From the NCBI GenBank assembly GCA_034440615.1, contig JAOTOM010004006.1, positions 145,885-209,884 of the forward strand: DNA of 64,000 bases, read 5' to 3'. The notes below the pieces were generated by a model. The model worked only from the letters and a program-made list of their open reading frames with translations. It was not told the DNA's origin and ran no database searches. The translations under genes and the position numbers were made by a program. Positions 45,501 through 53,206 of this stretch are shown piece after piece (position 1 is the first letter of the stretch; every line of letters starts with the position of its first letter). The stretch is from Ashinkailepas kermadecensis (taxonomy: Eukaryota > Arthropoda > Thecostraca > Neolepadidae).

Positions 45501-47928
45501 AGGGTCCCGGCCAGCCCGCCGCCAGTTACCGTCGGGGATCAGGGTCCCGGTCAACACACCGCCAGCTGTCGTCGGGGTCGGCCAGCCCGCCGCCAGTTAC
45601 CGTCGGGGATCAGGGTCCCGGTCAACACACCGCCAGCTGTCGTCGGGGACCAGGGTCCCGGCGCGAATGATCAATTCTGGTCGAAGCGCCCTAAAGCCCA
45701 AATAACTGACCAGGGTCCCGGCCAGCCCGCCGCCAGTTACCGTCGGGGATCAGGGTCCAGGTCAACACACCGCCAGCTGTCGTCGGGGATCAGGGGGCCG
45801 GTACAGGGTCCCGGCCAGCCCGCCGCCAGTTACCGTCGGGAATCAGGGTCCCGGTCAATACACCGCCAGCTGTCGTCGGGGATAAGGGGACCAGTCCCGG
45901 GTCCCGGTCAGCGCACCGCCAGTTACCGTCGGGGATCAGGGGGCCGGTACAGGGTCTCGGTCAGCGCACCGCCAGTTACCGTCGGGGAGCAGGGGGCCGG
46001 TGTCAAGGCTCCGGACAACCGTCAGTGTTCCACCAGTACCTGGCGGGAACCGAATGCACCTCACATTCTGTTACGAGTTAACTGCTTAGAACATATACAT
46101 TCACAATTCTCCGAATTCAAATGTCGCGGGAAACCGGAACTTGATGCAGCAATGTCCTCAGCTAGGAGCTAGCATCTGGCGCTGGCCTTAACACTGAACA
46201 GTGATCAATAAGAACACGATCAGAAAGCAGCGGAATGACGTGGCACGATGGCAGGCACCCACCTTGGAGCCAATGTGCAGCAGGCGTTTGGCAGTGCGGT
46301 AGTAGATAGTGTCCATCCTGTTGTAAGTCATTGCATTGCAGCACATCAGACGAAAGTCTTCCTGCCGGCAGCACGAGGCAGTTTAAGGAACGCTCCATCG
46401 TATCCTGCTGCATGGCCAGCGTCCGGCACAATGCGCAGACCGCATAGAAATACTGAACATAGCGGGAAGAATGAGTGGACGATCTCTGGTCATGCAGCAG
46501 GTATCTGCATCACACAACAGGTACGATCATCACAATCACAACAGGTACAATACAACCAAATGCGAAATATTTAGCACACGATGCCAACGAGCCGCCGTCA
46601 CTGACCTTGAATGAGCCGAGGTCGGGGTATTCGGCCTTCTCCACCTTGCCGGCGATGGTGCTGAAGTCCATGGGCGTGTCGATGATGCTCGAGTAGCCGG
46701 GCGCCACGTCGTCGGTCACGGGCACGCCGAAGAAGTCGCGCGTGTCGCGCTCGCGCAGGCCGCGCAGCAGGTGCTCCAGCAGGCGGCGCAGCGGCGGCGC
46801 ACCCGCGGCCGGACTCGCCGCCGCCGTCACCGCCGCCGCTGCCGGCTCGTCCTCGTCGGCCGGCTGCGACGCACTCGGCTCGGGCGACGAGATGGTGCCC
46901 TGACTGTGCGTGTCGGGCGAGCTCAGCAGCCGGGACTCGTCCGGGCCGGGCGACGCCCCTTCCTGCTGTCGACGATCCTGTGGAGCGGGCCAGCGGGGGG
47001 CGGCGTCACAACACGACTCCCTCCACTGCCCCCGGCCACGGAGCTGGCCGGGGGCAGTGGCTGGTCATCACAGGCCGAGTCGACAGCGAACTAGTCATCT
47101 CATACCGCGTCCTCCGCGTGCACCATGCACGTCAACGAGTGGTACACATTTTGTTTGTGGTCATACAAAATAACTCTATCCGGTGATGCAGCAAAACAGA
47201 CTGGAAAGAAACACAACAGGAGGTGGGTAGCGGAGATGGGTCACTATATATGCCTGCTGAAACAGCCGGAGCTGCTGACGGAGGACAACCCGAGCGGCTG
47301 GCAGAGAACAACCAGGCTACCACTTATCTAGCTATCGACGAAAGAAAAAGACATAACGCAACCATGTAAAAGAAATGCTGGCTTTACTTCAACTGCCACA
47401 CAATTATTCAGCTGGAAGACCTGTACCTATAGCAGACACCATCAGCCTTTTGTTCAAATGGAGCAAGTCATAATAACTATAACGGAAACGGAGTGACTTA
47501 AAGGCGGTAAATCCTTTTTTGTTTTGACGGTTTATTTAGCTGGAAAAAAAGGATTCTATGGGTATATTCAGGTAAAAAATACAGCATTAGAAAAGGAATA
47601 GCGATAATCAGAAATAAAGCCAAACACACATCAATACTAAAAACTGAAGCCAACCACAGGTCGGCCCACCTTCTTGTGCTTGTGCTTGTCCTTCTCCTTC
47701 TTCTTTTTCTTCTTGTGCTTGCGCTCCTTGTGCTGCGTCTCGGCCTCGCTGATGGCGGCCCGGCTGAGCCGCAGCGGCGCCACGGCCGCCTCGGCGCGCG
47801 CCACGTTCAGACGCAGCGGCGCCACGGCCGGCGTGGTGGCCGTCGGCGGCGCGGGCGGCGGCGCCGGCGGAGTGTCGCAGCGCGGCTCCGGCACCGGCGA
47901 GCTGCCCACCTTCAGCACCAGCTTCAGA
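27430..47928 (-). CDS. BRD7: BRD7-type bromodomain protein, gene-level entry (exons 2-12)
   Basis: Likely a chromatin protein of the PBAF-type SWI/SNF remodelling complex, acting in the nucleus by binding acetyl-lysine through its bromodomain (role from the BRD7 family). Exons read on the minus strand: 47928-47670, 46977-46606, 46361-46263, 45418-44529, 37857-37449, 36680-36482, 35179-35044, 34534-34269, 31097-30948, 27893-27781, 27507-27430. Every junction has AG/GT ends and every phase agrees, giving about 989 residues against about 650 for vertebrate BRD7. The excess is Ala/Pro/Lys-rich linker in exons 5 and 6. Landmarks in order: LKLVLKVG, Lys-rich stretch, bromodomain ending AMTYN..., VDGTTSLAIL, YDSTFANIS, MVDNLLDVLTDG, LDQTSQLL, and VTSSLVEMVRQ...AIRNAMG. 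The YDSTFANIS and DGTT motifs favour BRD7 over BRD9. Minisatellites occupy many introns. The terminal exon is the least certain of these exons, and the N-terminus is incomplete (see 49709-49766). Confidence 0.93.
27781..27893 (-). CDS. BRD7: BRD7-type gene, exon 11: VTSSLVEMVRQ segment
   Basis: After the acceptor TGCTCTTCCCAG the exon reads ADDVTSSLVEMVRQ...AIRNAMGVG, collinear with vertebrate AEQVTNNLKELAQQ...VRKAMGI. The donor CCCAGC|GTAAGT is phase 0. It is separated from exon 10 by a 3-kb intron that contains a full LINE 3' insertion (28098-29149). Confidence 0.92.
28098..29149 (-). mobile_element. 5'-truncated non-LTR retrotransposon with RNase H domain, 13-bp TSD
   Basis: A 305-codon open frame (to 28231) encodes an RNase H: TDGSKTDAG, SELVAIHKAL, VILSDSLSSL, WIPSHLGIAGNEQAD, then the zinc-knuckle-like CPRCGAVLTVRHVLISCP typical of the 3' end of I/Jockey-group LINEs. 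A 3' UTR with the motif CGCCGACTACATGGTCAT follows and a tail of AATC repeats. Both sides carry the TSD ACGTCGGCAATTT (28085-28097 and 29150-29162). The reverse transcriptase part is missing (5' truncation). Intact frame and perfect TSD suggest a young insertion. It lies in intron 10 of BRD7. Confidence 0.93.
29568..29934 (-). mobile_element. Second, older LINE 3' end of the same group
   Basis: A short frame ends FLSQIRFAVVYPGR, equivalent to FLSAVKFCAIYPGR of the element at 28231, and is preceded by HVLLVGPRFSAQRRRYFGRQ (matching HVLISCPRLSLERRRHFGSN). The conserved 3' motif GCGCATCGACCATG and a TTAG-type tail lie at 29568-29632. Upstream parts are decayed. Confidence 0.75.
30640..30960. repeat. 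Minisatellite, 48-bp unit, seeded at the BRD7 exon 10 donor
   Basis: On the minus strand each unit reads CACGAGATCCAGCTGG|GTGA then GCGCCTCCCGAGCA...CGCGTGTCT. It repeats the last 16 exon bases together with the donor. The first two intronic copies keep GTGAGC (donors at 30948 and 30900) and a third keeps GT (30852). Farther copies have GC or AT instead. Confidence 0.93.
30948..31097 (-). CDS. BRD7: BRD7-type gene, exon 10: LDQTSQLL coiled segment
   Basis: The acceptor GGCGGCAG|AG joins phase 1 and gives ESDEAR...MQARLDQTSQLLSSLNTVQ, equivalent to vertebrate KKLDETTRLLRELQEAQ. The exon ends at CAGCTGG|GTGAGC, encoding HHEIQL, equivalent to YREMHL. The next exon (27893) begins CC, making Ala and continuing exactly as in vertebrate HLAEQVTNNL. 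The frame stays open past the donor into a 48-bp minisatellite. Confidence 0.92.
31098..34124. other. BRD7 intron 9, no further gene recognised
   Basis: Contains the tRNA-like head at 31785 and another tRNA-head-like string CGGTGGCGCAGTCGGCTAAC on the minus strand at 33834-33853. CA-rich microsatellite-like stretches at 33370-33475. No exon-like segment seen. Confidence 0.5.
31785..31853 (-). mobile_element. tRNA-Lys-like SINE head
   Basis: On the minus strand GCGGTAGCTCAGTTGGTTGA, GACTCTTGAT (anticodon-like CTT) and TGGATTCGAATTTC resemble a tRNA-Lys D arm, anticodon arm and T arm. The acceptor stem does not close, so it is a tRNA-derived repeat or tRNA relic rather than a functional tRNA gene. 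Confidence 0.5.
34125..34290. repeat. 83-bp duplication including the BRD7 exon 9 donor
   Basis: Two copies, period 83, each containing GACGAACTCG|GTGAGGAC on the minus strand. The second possible donor is at 34186. Confidence 0.92.
34269..34534 (-). CDS. BRD7: BRD7-type gene, exon 9: LLDVLTDG region
   Basis: The acceptor CTCCGCAG|C completes a Ser codon with the AG left by the previous exon and gives SVRNAADECDVAIDMVDN then LLDVLTDGQHRR, aligned with vertebrate YVMADSLLDVLTKGGHSR. It ends with FSSLRSLSDLGIDVGFLDEL, matching RLIALKAVTNFGVPVEVF. The frame is also open upstream to 34600, but only this acceptor fits both phase and alignment. The donor CTCG|GTGAGG (phase 1) lies inside an 83-bp direct duplication. 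Confidence 0.93.
34948..35060. repeat. Degenerate repeat at the BRD7 exon 8 donor
   Basis: On the minus strand CTGGCGCACAG|GTGAGG is followed by CTGGCGCCTGACG, CTGGCGCACGAGG and CTGGCGCACGGGTGAGCA at spacings of roughly 20-30 bp. These are decayed copies of the exon end plus donor. Confidence 0.7.
35044..35179 (-). CDS. BRD7: BRD7-type gene, exon 8: YDSTFANIS core
   Basis: Encodes VKPLYYGAYSSFAPCYDS then TFANISLHESELLFQTLSGD, nearly collinear with vertebrate BRD7 (LNYGPYSSYAPHYDSTFANIS). This is the most diagnostic block for BRD7. The acceptor TTGTGCTTCAG joins phase 1 to the preceding exon; the donor CACAG|GTGAGG is phase 2. Confidence 0.96.
35195..35450. repeat. Minisatellite, 24-bp unit, next to the exon 8 acceptor
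   Basis: About ten units of GCACACAGGGCCGTGGTCAG then GGGA, starting some 15 bp upstream of the BRD7 exon 8 acceptor. Confidence 0.92.
35650..36490. repeat. Composite minisatellite (41-bp and 71-bp units) seeded at the BRD7 exon 7 donor
   Basis: 36265-36490 holds about four units of roughly 71 bp, each ending on the minus strand in a copy of the exon end plus donor, GCATCGCCAAGCCGG|GTGGG. 35650-36265 continues as about 15 units of 41 bp (ACCGCAGCCGACCCGGGCAG, CCGCCGGCGACACCCACCCG, G), each still containing CCGG|GTGGGT. Long frames here are artefacts. Confidence 0.95.
36482..36680 (-). CDS. BRD7: BRD7-type gene, exon 7: DUF3512-like region (VDGTTSLAIL)
   Basis: Reads MGFLRRRVDGTTSLAIL, matching vertebrate FERRKPDGTTTLGLL, then a Gly/Ser insertion and VGQMSGRLSQGTTHLPTY, matching MTTGRLQSGVNTLQGF, and ends DDKRSIAKP. 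The acceptor is CGGCAG|ATG (phase 0) and the donor CCGG|GTGGGT (phase 1). The donor and the last exon bases are repeated several times into the following intron. Confidence 0.93.
36813..36869 (-). mobile_element. 57-bp LINE 3'-tail insertion with 12-bp TSD
   Basis: Contains GGGGCGCATCGACTGCACAG and a TTAG-rich tail, the conserved 3' end of the LINE at 28098. Flanked by the direct repeat CACACATCACGA (36801-36812 and 36870-36881). A very short 5'-truncated retro-insertion in intron 6 of BRD7. Confidence 0.7.
37449..37857 (-). CDS. BRD7: BRD7-type gene, exon 6: Ala/Pro-rich linker with PPPAKR repeats
   Basis: Acceptor TGCAG|A with a one-base start joins exactly to the phase-2 end of exon 5; donor AAG|GTGAGC in phase 0 joins the next exon. 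It contains three copies of PPPAKR plus a degenerate PPLAR, each followed by Cys and preceded by acidic/Pro residues, alternating with poly-Ala and Gly-Ser runs. No homologous domain is recognised. Acceptance rests on exact phase agreement on both sides and an open frame. Confidence 0.75.
38036..38265. repeat. 62-bp tandem repeat, about 3.5 copies
   Basis: ACCACATCCACGCACTATAT starts at 38061, 38123 and 38185. Lies about 200 bp upstream of the BRD7 exon 6 acceptor. Confidence 0.93.
41483..41545 (-). mobile_element. LINE 3'-tail fragment
   Basis: Contains GGGGCACGTCGACAGCAAGG followed by TTTTGTGCCCATAACA, a diverged copy of the conserved LINE 3' tail. Other degenerate copies: 30176-30240, 51180-51220 (TTAG repeats plus TTTGGG) and 62990-63050. 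Confidence 0.5.
44529..45418 (-). CDS. BRD7: BRD7-type gene, exon 5: long post-bromodomain linker
   Basis: Begins MMSSDKVLALRSVLPYMAEL, matching vertebrate ILSQERIQSLKQSIDFMADL directly after the bromodomain. It then becomes acidic (repeated EPRDES), Gln/Ala/Pro-rich, and finally a run of degenerate Lys-rich repeats (PAQKxDPK type) before a Ser/Pro/Arg-rich end. 890 bp; acceptor GGCAG|ATG in phase 0, donor CTAG|GTGAGT in phase 2. It is far longer than the vertebrate counterpart. The opposite strand is also open over most of this exon because of GC-rich composition. Confidence 0.88.
45433..46012. repeat. Minisatellite, about 40-bp unit, BRD7 intron 4
   Basis: Unit CAGGGTCCCGGCCAGCCCGC then CGCCAGTTACCGTCGGGGAT, with alternation between CAGTTACCGTC and CAGCTGTCGTC types and a 13-bp insertion in some units. 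It begins about 15 bp from the exon 5 acceptor and is interrupted by a LINE tail at 45661-45708. Confidence 0.93.
45661..45708 (+). mobile_element. LINE 3'-tail fragment inside a minisatellite
   Basis: Reads GGTCGAAGCGCCCTAAAGCC then CAAATAACTG, the conserved 3' tail of the LINE family. Bounded by ACCAGGGTCCCG on both sides (45649-45660 and 45709-45720), which may be a TSD or simply part of the surrounding repeat unit. Confidence 0.6.
46263..46361 (-). CDS. BRD7: BRD7-type gene, exon 4: second half of the bromodomain
   Basis: 33 codons, phase 0 at both ends (GGCAG acceptor, AAG|GTGGGT donor). It reads EDFRLMCCNAMTYNRMDTI then a basic helix, YYRTAKRLLHIGSK. The Asn of AMTYN is the conserved acetyl-lysine-binding residue of bromodomains and is intact. 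Vertebrate BRD7 has NFKLMCTNAMIYNKPETIYY at this place. Confidence 0.96.
46606..46977 (-). CDS. BRD7: BRD7-type gene, exon 3: acidic/Ser linker and first half of the bromodomain
   Basis: The acceptor CCGCTCCACAG sits behind a strong pyrimidine tract, and the donor is AAG|GTCAGT; both are phase 0 (124 codons). After a Ser/Pro/Glu-rich linker the bromodomain starts at LRRLLEHLLRGLRERD and runs through the ZA loop FFGVPVTDDVAPGYSSIID and PMDFSTI. The family shelf is usually FFxFPVTD; here the second aromatic position is Val (FFGVPV), a change in the acetyl-lysine pocket wall worth noting. Confidence 0.95.
47023..47060. repeat. Perfect 16-bp hairpin in BRD7 intron 2
   Basis: CCACTGCCCCCGGCCA and its exact inverse TGGCCGGGGGCAGTGG with the 6-base loop CGGAGC. 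It lies about 45 bp upstream of the exon 3 acceptor on the transcribed strand, where a branch point would be expected. Confidence 0.92.
47670..47928 (-). CDS. BRD7: BRD7-type gene, exon 2: LKLVLKVG motif and Lys-rich region
   Basis: Begins one base into a codon after a CCAG acceptor, consistent with a Pro codon split as in vertebrate EKP|LKLVLKVGG. It reads LKLVLKVGSSPVPEP, then a Pro/Ala-rich run, then a highly basic tail of HKERKHKKKKKKEKDKHKHKK, probably nuclear-localising. It ends in phase 0 at AAG|GTGGGC. The complementary strand is also open here, but only this strand has the family motifs and splice sites. Confidence 0.9.
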
Positions 47929-49708
47929 CTGGCCGGCCGTGAGCCGGGCGACCCTGCCGCGTCGGCACAGGGTCAGGTTAGACTTTCGGCGGGTCTTGAT
48001 ATGCTGATCAAAATAAAAATCCACTGAGCAAGAGGAGAGTGCACAATTACTTTTTGCCGATGAACATTCCCATGTATGTTCATGCATGGGGAGTGGATGA
48101 CAATACTATGGTGAAAAACCCAGCACTGGGCAGCAACGGCCAGTTCAAAAGTACACAAGATGCCGCCCCTGCTGCCAGGACCGACGATCGCAGACCCAAC
48201 ATTGCTGTCAAACATCGCGCCCTCAATTGACTGACACACGACACGGCCGACACACACCGACTGCCACCTCTGCTGGTGACCAGACGGCCCTGTCCAGGTA
48301 AAGTGTCACGAGGTCGCCGCGACCCGTGACAGCCTGTCACCCGCACATTGCTCGCTGGTGAACGGCCTGGGAGTCAGGTGTCCGTGGTTCCGGATTAAGC
48401 ACATCACAGATGGTATGTGGGACATGATACATCATTCACTGAGCGACATTCGGCGGCATGGTGCCGAGGATAACGCGCTTAGCAGGACGACCGACCAGCA
48501 CAATACATGACAGGAATTGACAACGGAGATGACGTGAAAGTAGCAATGAACCTAATAAGCACATAGGTTGGTTGGTTCGCTACTTAGGCTTTCAGACAAA
48601 CCATTTGTAATGGTGAAGCAGTGCCTAATAATAGAAAACAGGGTGGCATAATCAAATTCTGTCAGGTTTTTTTTTGCAGGAAGTTCAGTTGGTTTCCTTT
48701 TTTTGGGGGGGGGGGTGCAGTCAATTTCCCTTCCCAACCTAAATGTTTGTGTCTAGACACAAAAATGCAATTTTCCCAATTGGTTTCAATATTTGGGGCA
48801 ATGACAAAATTACAATAAACATTGGAGCCGAAGGCATACAATACCAAAAACGTCTTCGAGGACAATTTTGGCTGGAAAGCTGTGCCACATTGGACCTCCG
48901 CGAAGTTGTACCCTCCAGCGATATTTTTTCCTTGCATTCTGGATTTGCCACTAGTTGTAGAGCATGGTTCCCGATTGGAAGCAGATACACTAGGGCTCAG
49001 TGCAGTGATGGCCCATGAAATAATCTACATTACCAATGACACATGGACATGGGCCATGCAGATGAGTGATGATGCTGCGGCAGGATAACCAAGTCAAGTC
49101 ATATCTAAGCTCATAAACCAAAAGGTTCGGATTCCGTGAGGTCATGGCATGCTAATAATGCCCTTGGCAGGCAGCACGATCAAAATAAGCCAACCGTGTA
49201 AACTGTGTTCCTCTGAGGCAGGTACACTATCTTAAAAAAAAACACTTCTCGTGACGACTTACTGAAGATTTGGGCTTGGATATTGGAGAAGCTATTTAGG
49301 GTAATTGAGACAATGAACAAATTGAGGGTATTCCCATTTTAACCCTGGAAAAGGCACAGCCAAAATGTGAATTCATGAAGAGCTGTGGCCGGTTCATGCT
49401 GTGCCTGCAAACAGCTTAAACTCTCCGATATTCACAGGTGTCCTTATGACTGATCCAAGCAACACAATGCCATGAATTTGCCACCCACATGTACATCCCT
49501 CCTGCCCTAATTAAAGACATCCTTAATATGTATATATGATAGATAATTTTGTTGACTCAATCTCAAATACAATTTAGGGGATGGAGTAAGGTACTATCTG
49601 GCCGTGTTCCCATGAGTGATGCAGATTTAGACATTGGCGACCACTTTTTTGCTTCATGAATAGCGGTGGGTACAATTGAGCACACTTCGCTACTCTAGCA
49701 CCACCTAC

Positions 49709-49766
49709 CTTCATTGTGTTCACGTTTATCTGGCTTATAATCTCGGTGTTTCTTCTCCTTTCCCAT
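49709..49766 (-). CDS. BRD7: Possible first coding exon of the BRD7-type gene
   Basis: Starts with ATG at 49766 and encodes 19 residues beginning MGKEKKHRDYKP, resembling the conserved MGKKHKKHK start of BRD7/BRD9. It ends at a GAAG|GTAGGT donor in phase 1. A pyrimidine-rich acceptor (CTTTTCCACAG) lies just upstream, so the ATG may follow a 5' UTR exon. The next recognised exon (47928) needs a phase-2 partner, so a small exon of 3n+1 bases, probably encoding the expected EEYVEKP-like stretch, is missing between them and I could not find it. Alternatively this is an unrelated short frame. Confidence 0.5.
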
Positions 49767-49814
49767 CTGCAATGCCTGTGGAAAAGCAATCATGAAAGTT
49801 ACTATGATAGATGT

Positions 49815-49817
<3 letters not shown>

Positions 49818-49850
<33 letters not shown>

Positions 49851-49859
49851 TATGCATAT
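49818..49859. repeat. (AT)n microsatellite
   Basis: About 14 AT dinucleotides followed by GCATATGCATATC. Confidence 0.95.
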
Positions 49860-50157
49860 CAGGAATTCAGTGGAGATTGGAGAGTATCATGTTGAGTGCA
49901 GGAACATGTGAGGATTCTCAAATACCAATGGTCTTTAGACTCCAGAATGCAAACTGAAAAGACTAGAGTTGTGGCAGCACATATCAGGAAGGATTGTAGG
50001 GAAAGTATTTTTGCAGATACTTTGATCCACCCTTTAACCCACCTGGATGAATTACCTTTCATAATTATTTTCTGAGGCAAGAGGGATTTAAGTAAATAGG
50101 AACTGTACAATACAATTTTTCCAGACAATGTATTCCCAATTCTAGCTGGCATCACTG

Positions 50158-50325
50158 TATGGACCAGGGTTCTGTTGCTAAGCAGAGCTTGTTGCGTGAA
50201 CCACGGCCCCACCACCCAATCAGTGGATTCGAATTCAACAACATAATTTTGACTGATAGTTTGATGTGCCATGCATGCCTGACAGCCACCCTGGTAGCTC
50301 GTTCTGGGCCTTATCAGGCCAATAG
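50158..50325. repeat. Dispersed repeat, copy 1
   Basis: ACCAGGGTTCTGTTGCTAAG, CAGAGCTTGTTGCGTGAA ... TTCAACAACATAATTTTGAC ... CACCCTGGTAGCTCGTTC. Homologous to 58925-59085. Confidence 0.75.
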
Positions 50326-52271
50326 ATGTACCAGTATGACATGGCAGGTAGAAACAGTGCAAAATATACTGGCTTGTGCTTTGCATCTGTCAGGCTACTT
50401 GAATCGTTAAAAAACAGCACTTCGCGAGGAAATTCATTATTATGCCCAACATGTAGGTATTTCAGTTAACATTTTATCATACTTCAAACTACTCAATCAA
50501 CAAATCGATACAGCTTGTCAGAATAGTCATTTCAAGCAGTGTATAAACTAGCACAGCTCCGCAGGGCGAACATGTTCAGGAAACAATTCAACATCTTCAC
50601 CCATCTCACTGAACATAACCTTTCTGGACATCAAACTATTTACATTAAGATAGCATTTGTTGTTAAATACATGCCAGTACTCAAGGAAGATATGTACACA
50701 AAGGGTGACTGTGAATGGAAAACAGTTACATTCCTTCAGCCTATCTGCAGGATCATACATGGAATCAATCAAGCTGGCTCTGCCATGGAATGCTCAGGAA
50801 AATATGTGCTAAGTGTGATGCTGGTCTAAGTTGTTATGAGTGAAACAGGTAGTATGGCTTCACAAGACCATCAGGCATCATAGGTAAATTGCATTAGCAG
50901 GTTATAAGCTATCATTTTCAGCTCATTGCATGCAAAATAATGACTGTTAACTTTACCACAATGGTTGGAAAAATAGGCTGTTCTTTTGGCATCCAGAAAA
51001 TTATCCTTTCCAGAAAATTATCTTCTCCAGTGCAGGAGAACACTTCGCAATCTTCTCCAGTGCAGGAGGGGGGCTGGGGTGTTGCTATGATGCACTAGTA
51101 TTTCCAAATTGATAGAGCTAGCAACATGGAACACAAATCAAAGTGTTGTATGTCACGAGATCTTGCGATAGATACCCAATTAGTTAGTTAGTTATTTGGG
51201 TTTAACATTTATATGCTTTTATCACCAGGTGATCTCTCATATCACCTTAACAATTTCTAGTCAGATTTCCATACCCCATCTTGGAGGAGGGATCATTATA
51301 TGCCCCCGACTAATCTCCAAACTAAGCTTCACACAAAAACGAAAGAGGTGGCATTGGACAGCTTGTAGGGCCAGAAACCACCCCAAAATTTTATCCCCTT
51401 AAAAGTGATGTCACCGGGGGGGGGTATGAGGTCACTGTTGATGTTTTCAGCTCTGGTGAGTTTATATGGTGATATTAAAAAGAACCTTATTTGGAATGGA
51501 GCAAGGAAGGCAAAGTGGACTAGGGTCACAAAATGTTTCTCCACCCATTTTTTTTACATTTGCAAAATTGAGGTTTCAATATTTGGATTTTTTCTCCATT
51601 GGGTAGAGCACACCAAGACACTTTGTTTGAAGTAACCTTAGCTTCACATAAAGCACCTACTTTAGACAGAATCTTCTATTTTAGCCCTAATATGCAACTA
51701 TGCAAAACAAATGTCATGACAAATGCAAACATTCAAAAAGTCTTTGGATGTGCTTTGCTGCATCTCCAAACATAAGTAAATGCAAAAAATTCCATTCAAA
51801 CATCATCACCCATTAAAGCATGACTGGTTGAACTTTTTGGGAGGTGACCTCACTTGACATTAACTAACTTGGTGAACGTTGATGATCTGACCTCAAAATG
51901 TTCACACATGTCAAATTGATGTGGGAAAAGGAGTGCAAAATTTCGGTGTGCTGCTGTGTGCTGTATTTCCGCTATTCATGGAAAACTTATATGGGGAAAG
52001 GACCCCCCCCCCCAAGACTGCACAAGTTAAAGGTGAATGATTCTGATAAAATAAAAAGGGTTCAATAGTTGGCTGTGTGAAAACAGTACTAGAAATGCAC
52101 TTCAAATGTTTACCATAGCATTTATCGTTTAATACAACGAAGAATGGCTCTTAGATGCTCCTGGGTTTTAGACATTGCGTGTAAAGAAAGCATATGACCT
52201 TCAATATACCAGGAGGTGCTGAGTTGACATCAAAAGTAACGTTAAGGATTATACTTTATTAGGTACTCAAC

Positions 52272-52295
52272 GTTTCGGCCAGGGGCCATCGTCAG
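52272..52295 (-). ncRNA. Hammerhead-ribozyme-like core, minus copy
   Basis: Reverse complement of the motif at 53183-53206 with identical core bases, in the inverted Penelope-like copy. Confidence 0.58.
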
Positions 52296-53182
52296 GAGTG
52301 ATATAAAAATGTCAAGTTAAGCAATTGAAAAAAAAGCACGCGCAAGAAAAAAGCGTGCAAAAGACACGTGGAATGCAGAAAAACCTCCTCAGTGGTGCAG
52401 ACACTTAAAGAAACTCCAAACCAGAAACAAACTAGGTCAAGATAGAATCCTCTGAGGAAGCCCGAGCCAATGGTCCACATACATATCGATACATACACTC
52501 ACGCACATATATAGACATAGATCCAATATAACGCGTAATACATATAATATAATTTATGTTTATGTAATTTAAGTGATATACCAAGACGTCGTTTGCGTGT
52601 TTAGTTGCGGCCGTAAATTACGTATCTGTAGAGATTCGAGGACCTTTAGATCAGCATTGTCCCTGGCTGTTGCTAGAATTTCCATCTCCAGAGAGATGCC
52701 AGACTTCGAAGAGCATACACACCTTTAGGCGAACACATGATCGACAAACATTATAACATGGAACACAGCGACACTAACACAAACTTCAAAGTAGAAATTC
52801 TAGCAACAGCCAGGGACAACGCTGATCTAAAGGTCCTCGAATCTCTACACATACGTAATCTACGGCCGCAACTAAACACGCAAACGACGTCTTGGTTTAT
52901 ATCACTTAAATTACATAAACATAAATTATATTATATGTATTACGCGTTATATTGGATCTATGTCTATATATGTGCGTGAGTGTATGTATCGATATGTATG
53001 TGGACCATTGGCTCGGGCTTCCTCAGAGGATTCTATCTTGACCTAGTTTGTTTCTGGTTTGGAGTTTCTTTAAGTGTCTGCACCACTGAGGAGGTTTTTC
53101 TGCATTCCACGTGTCTTTTGCACGCTTTTTTTCTCGCGTGCTTTTTTTTTCAATTGCTTAACTTGACATTTTTATATCACTC

Positions 53183-53206
53183 CTGACGATGGCCCCTGGC
53201 CGAAAC
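53183..53206 (+). ncRNA. Hammerhead-ribozyme-like core, plus copy
   Basis: CTGACGA, a GGCC/GGCC stem II with a CCT loop, then GAAAC. This is the conserved core described in Penelope-like elements. Stem III is very short, as in that minimal class. Activity cannot be judged by eye. Confidence 0.6.

Larger units (their letters stand above)
47929..52171. other. BRD7 5' region and upstream flank
   Basis: Between exon 2 and the putative exon 1 no further exon was identified, although phase requires one. Upstream of 49766 I see no promoter element. The (AT)n tract, a dispersed repeat at 50158 and a LINE-tail remnant at 51180 are present. Confidence 0.45.

Noticed and set aside
44535..46172. Plus-strand frames of 106-366 codons opposite BRD7 exon 5 and the intron 4 array
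   Set aside because: Mirror frames of a GC-rich exon and a minisatellite; no domain and no splice logic.
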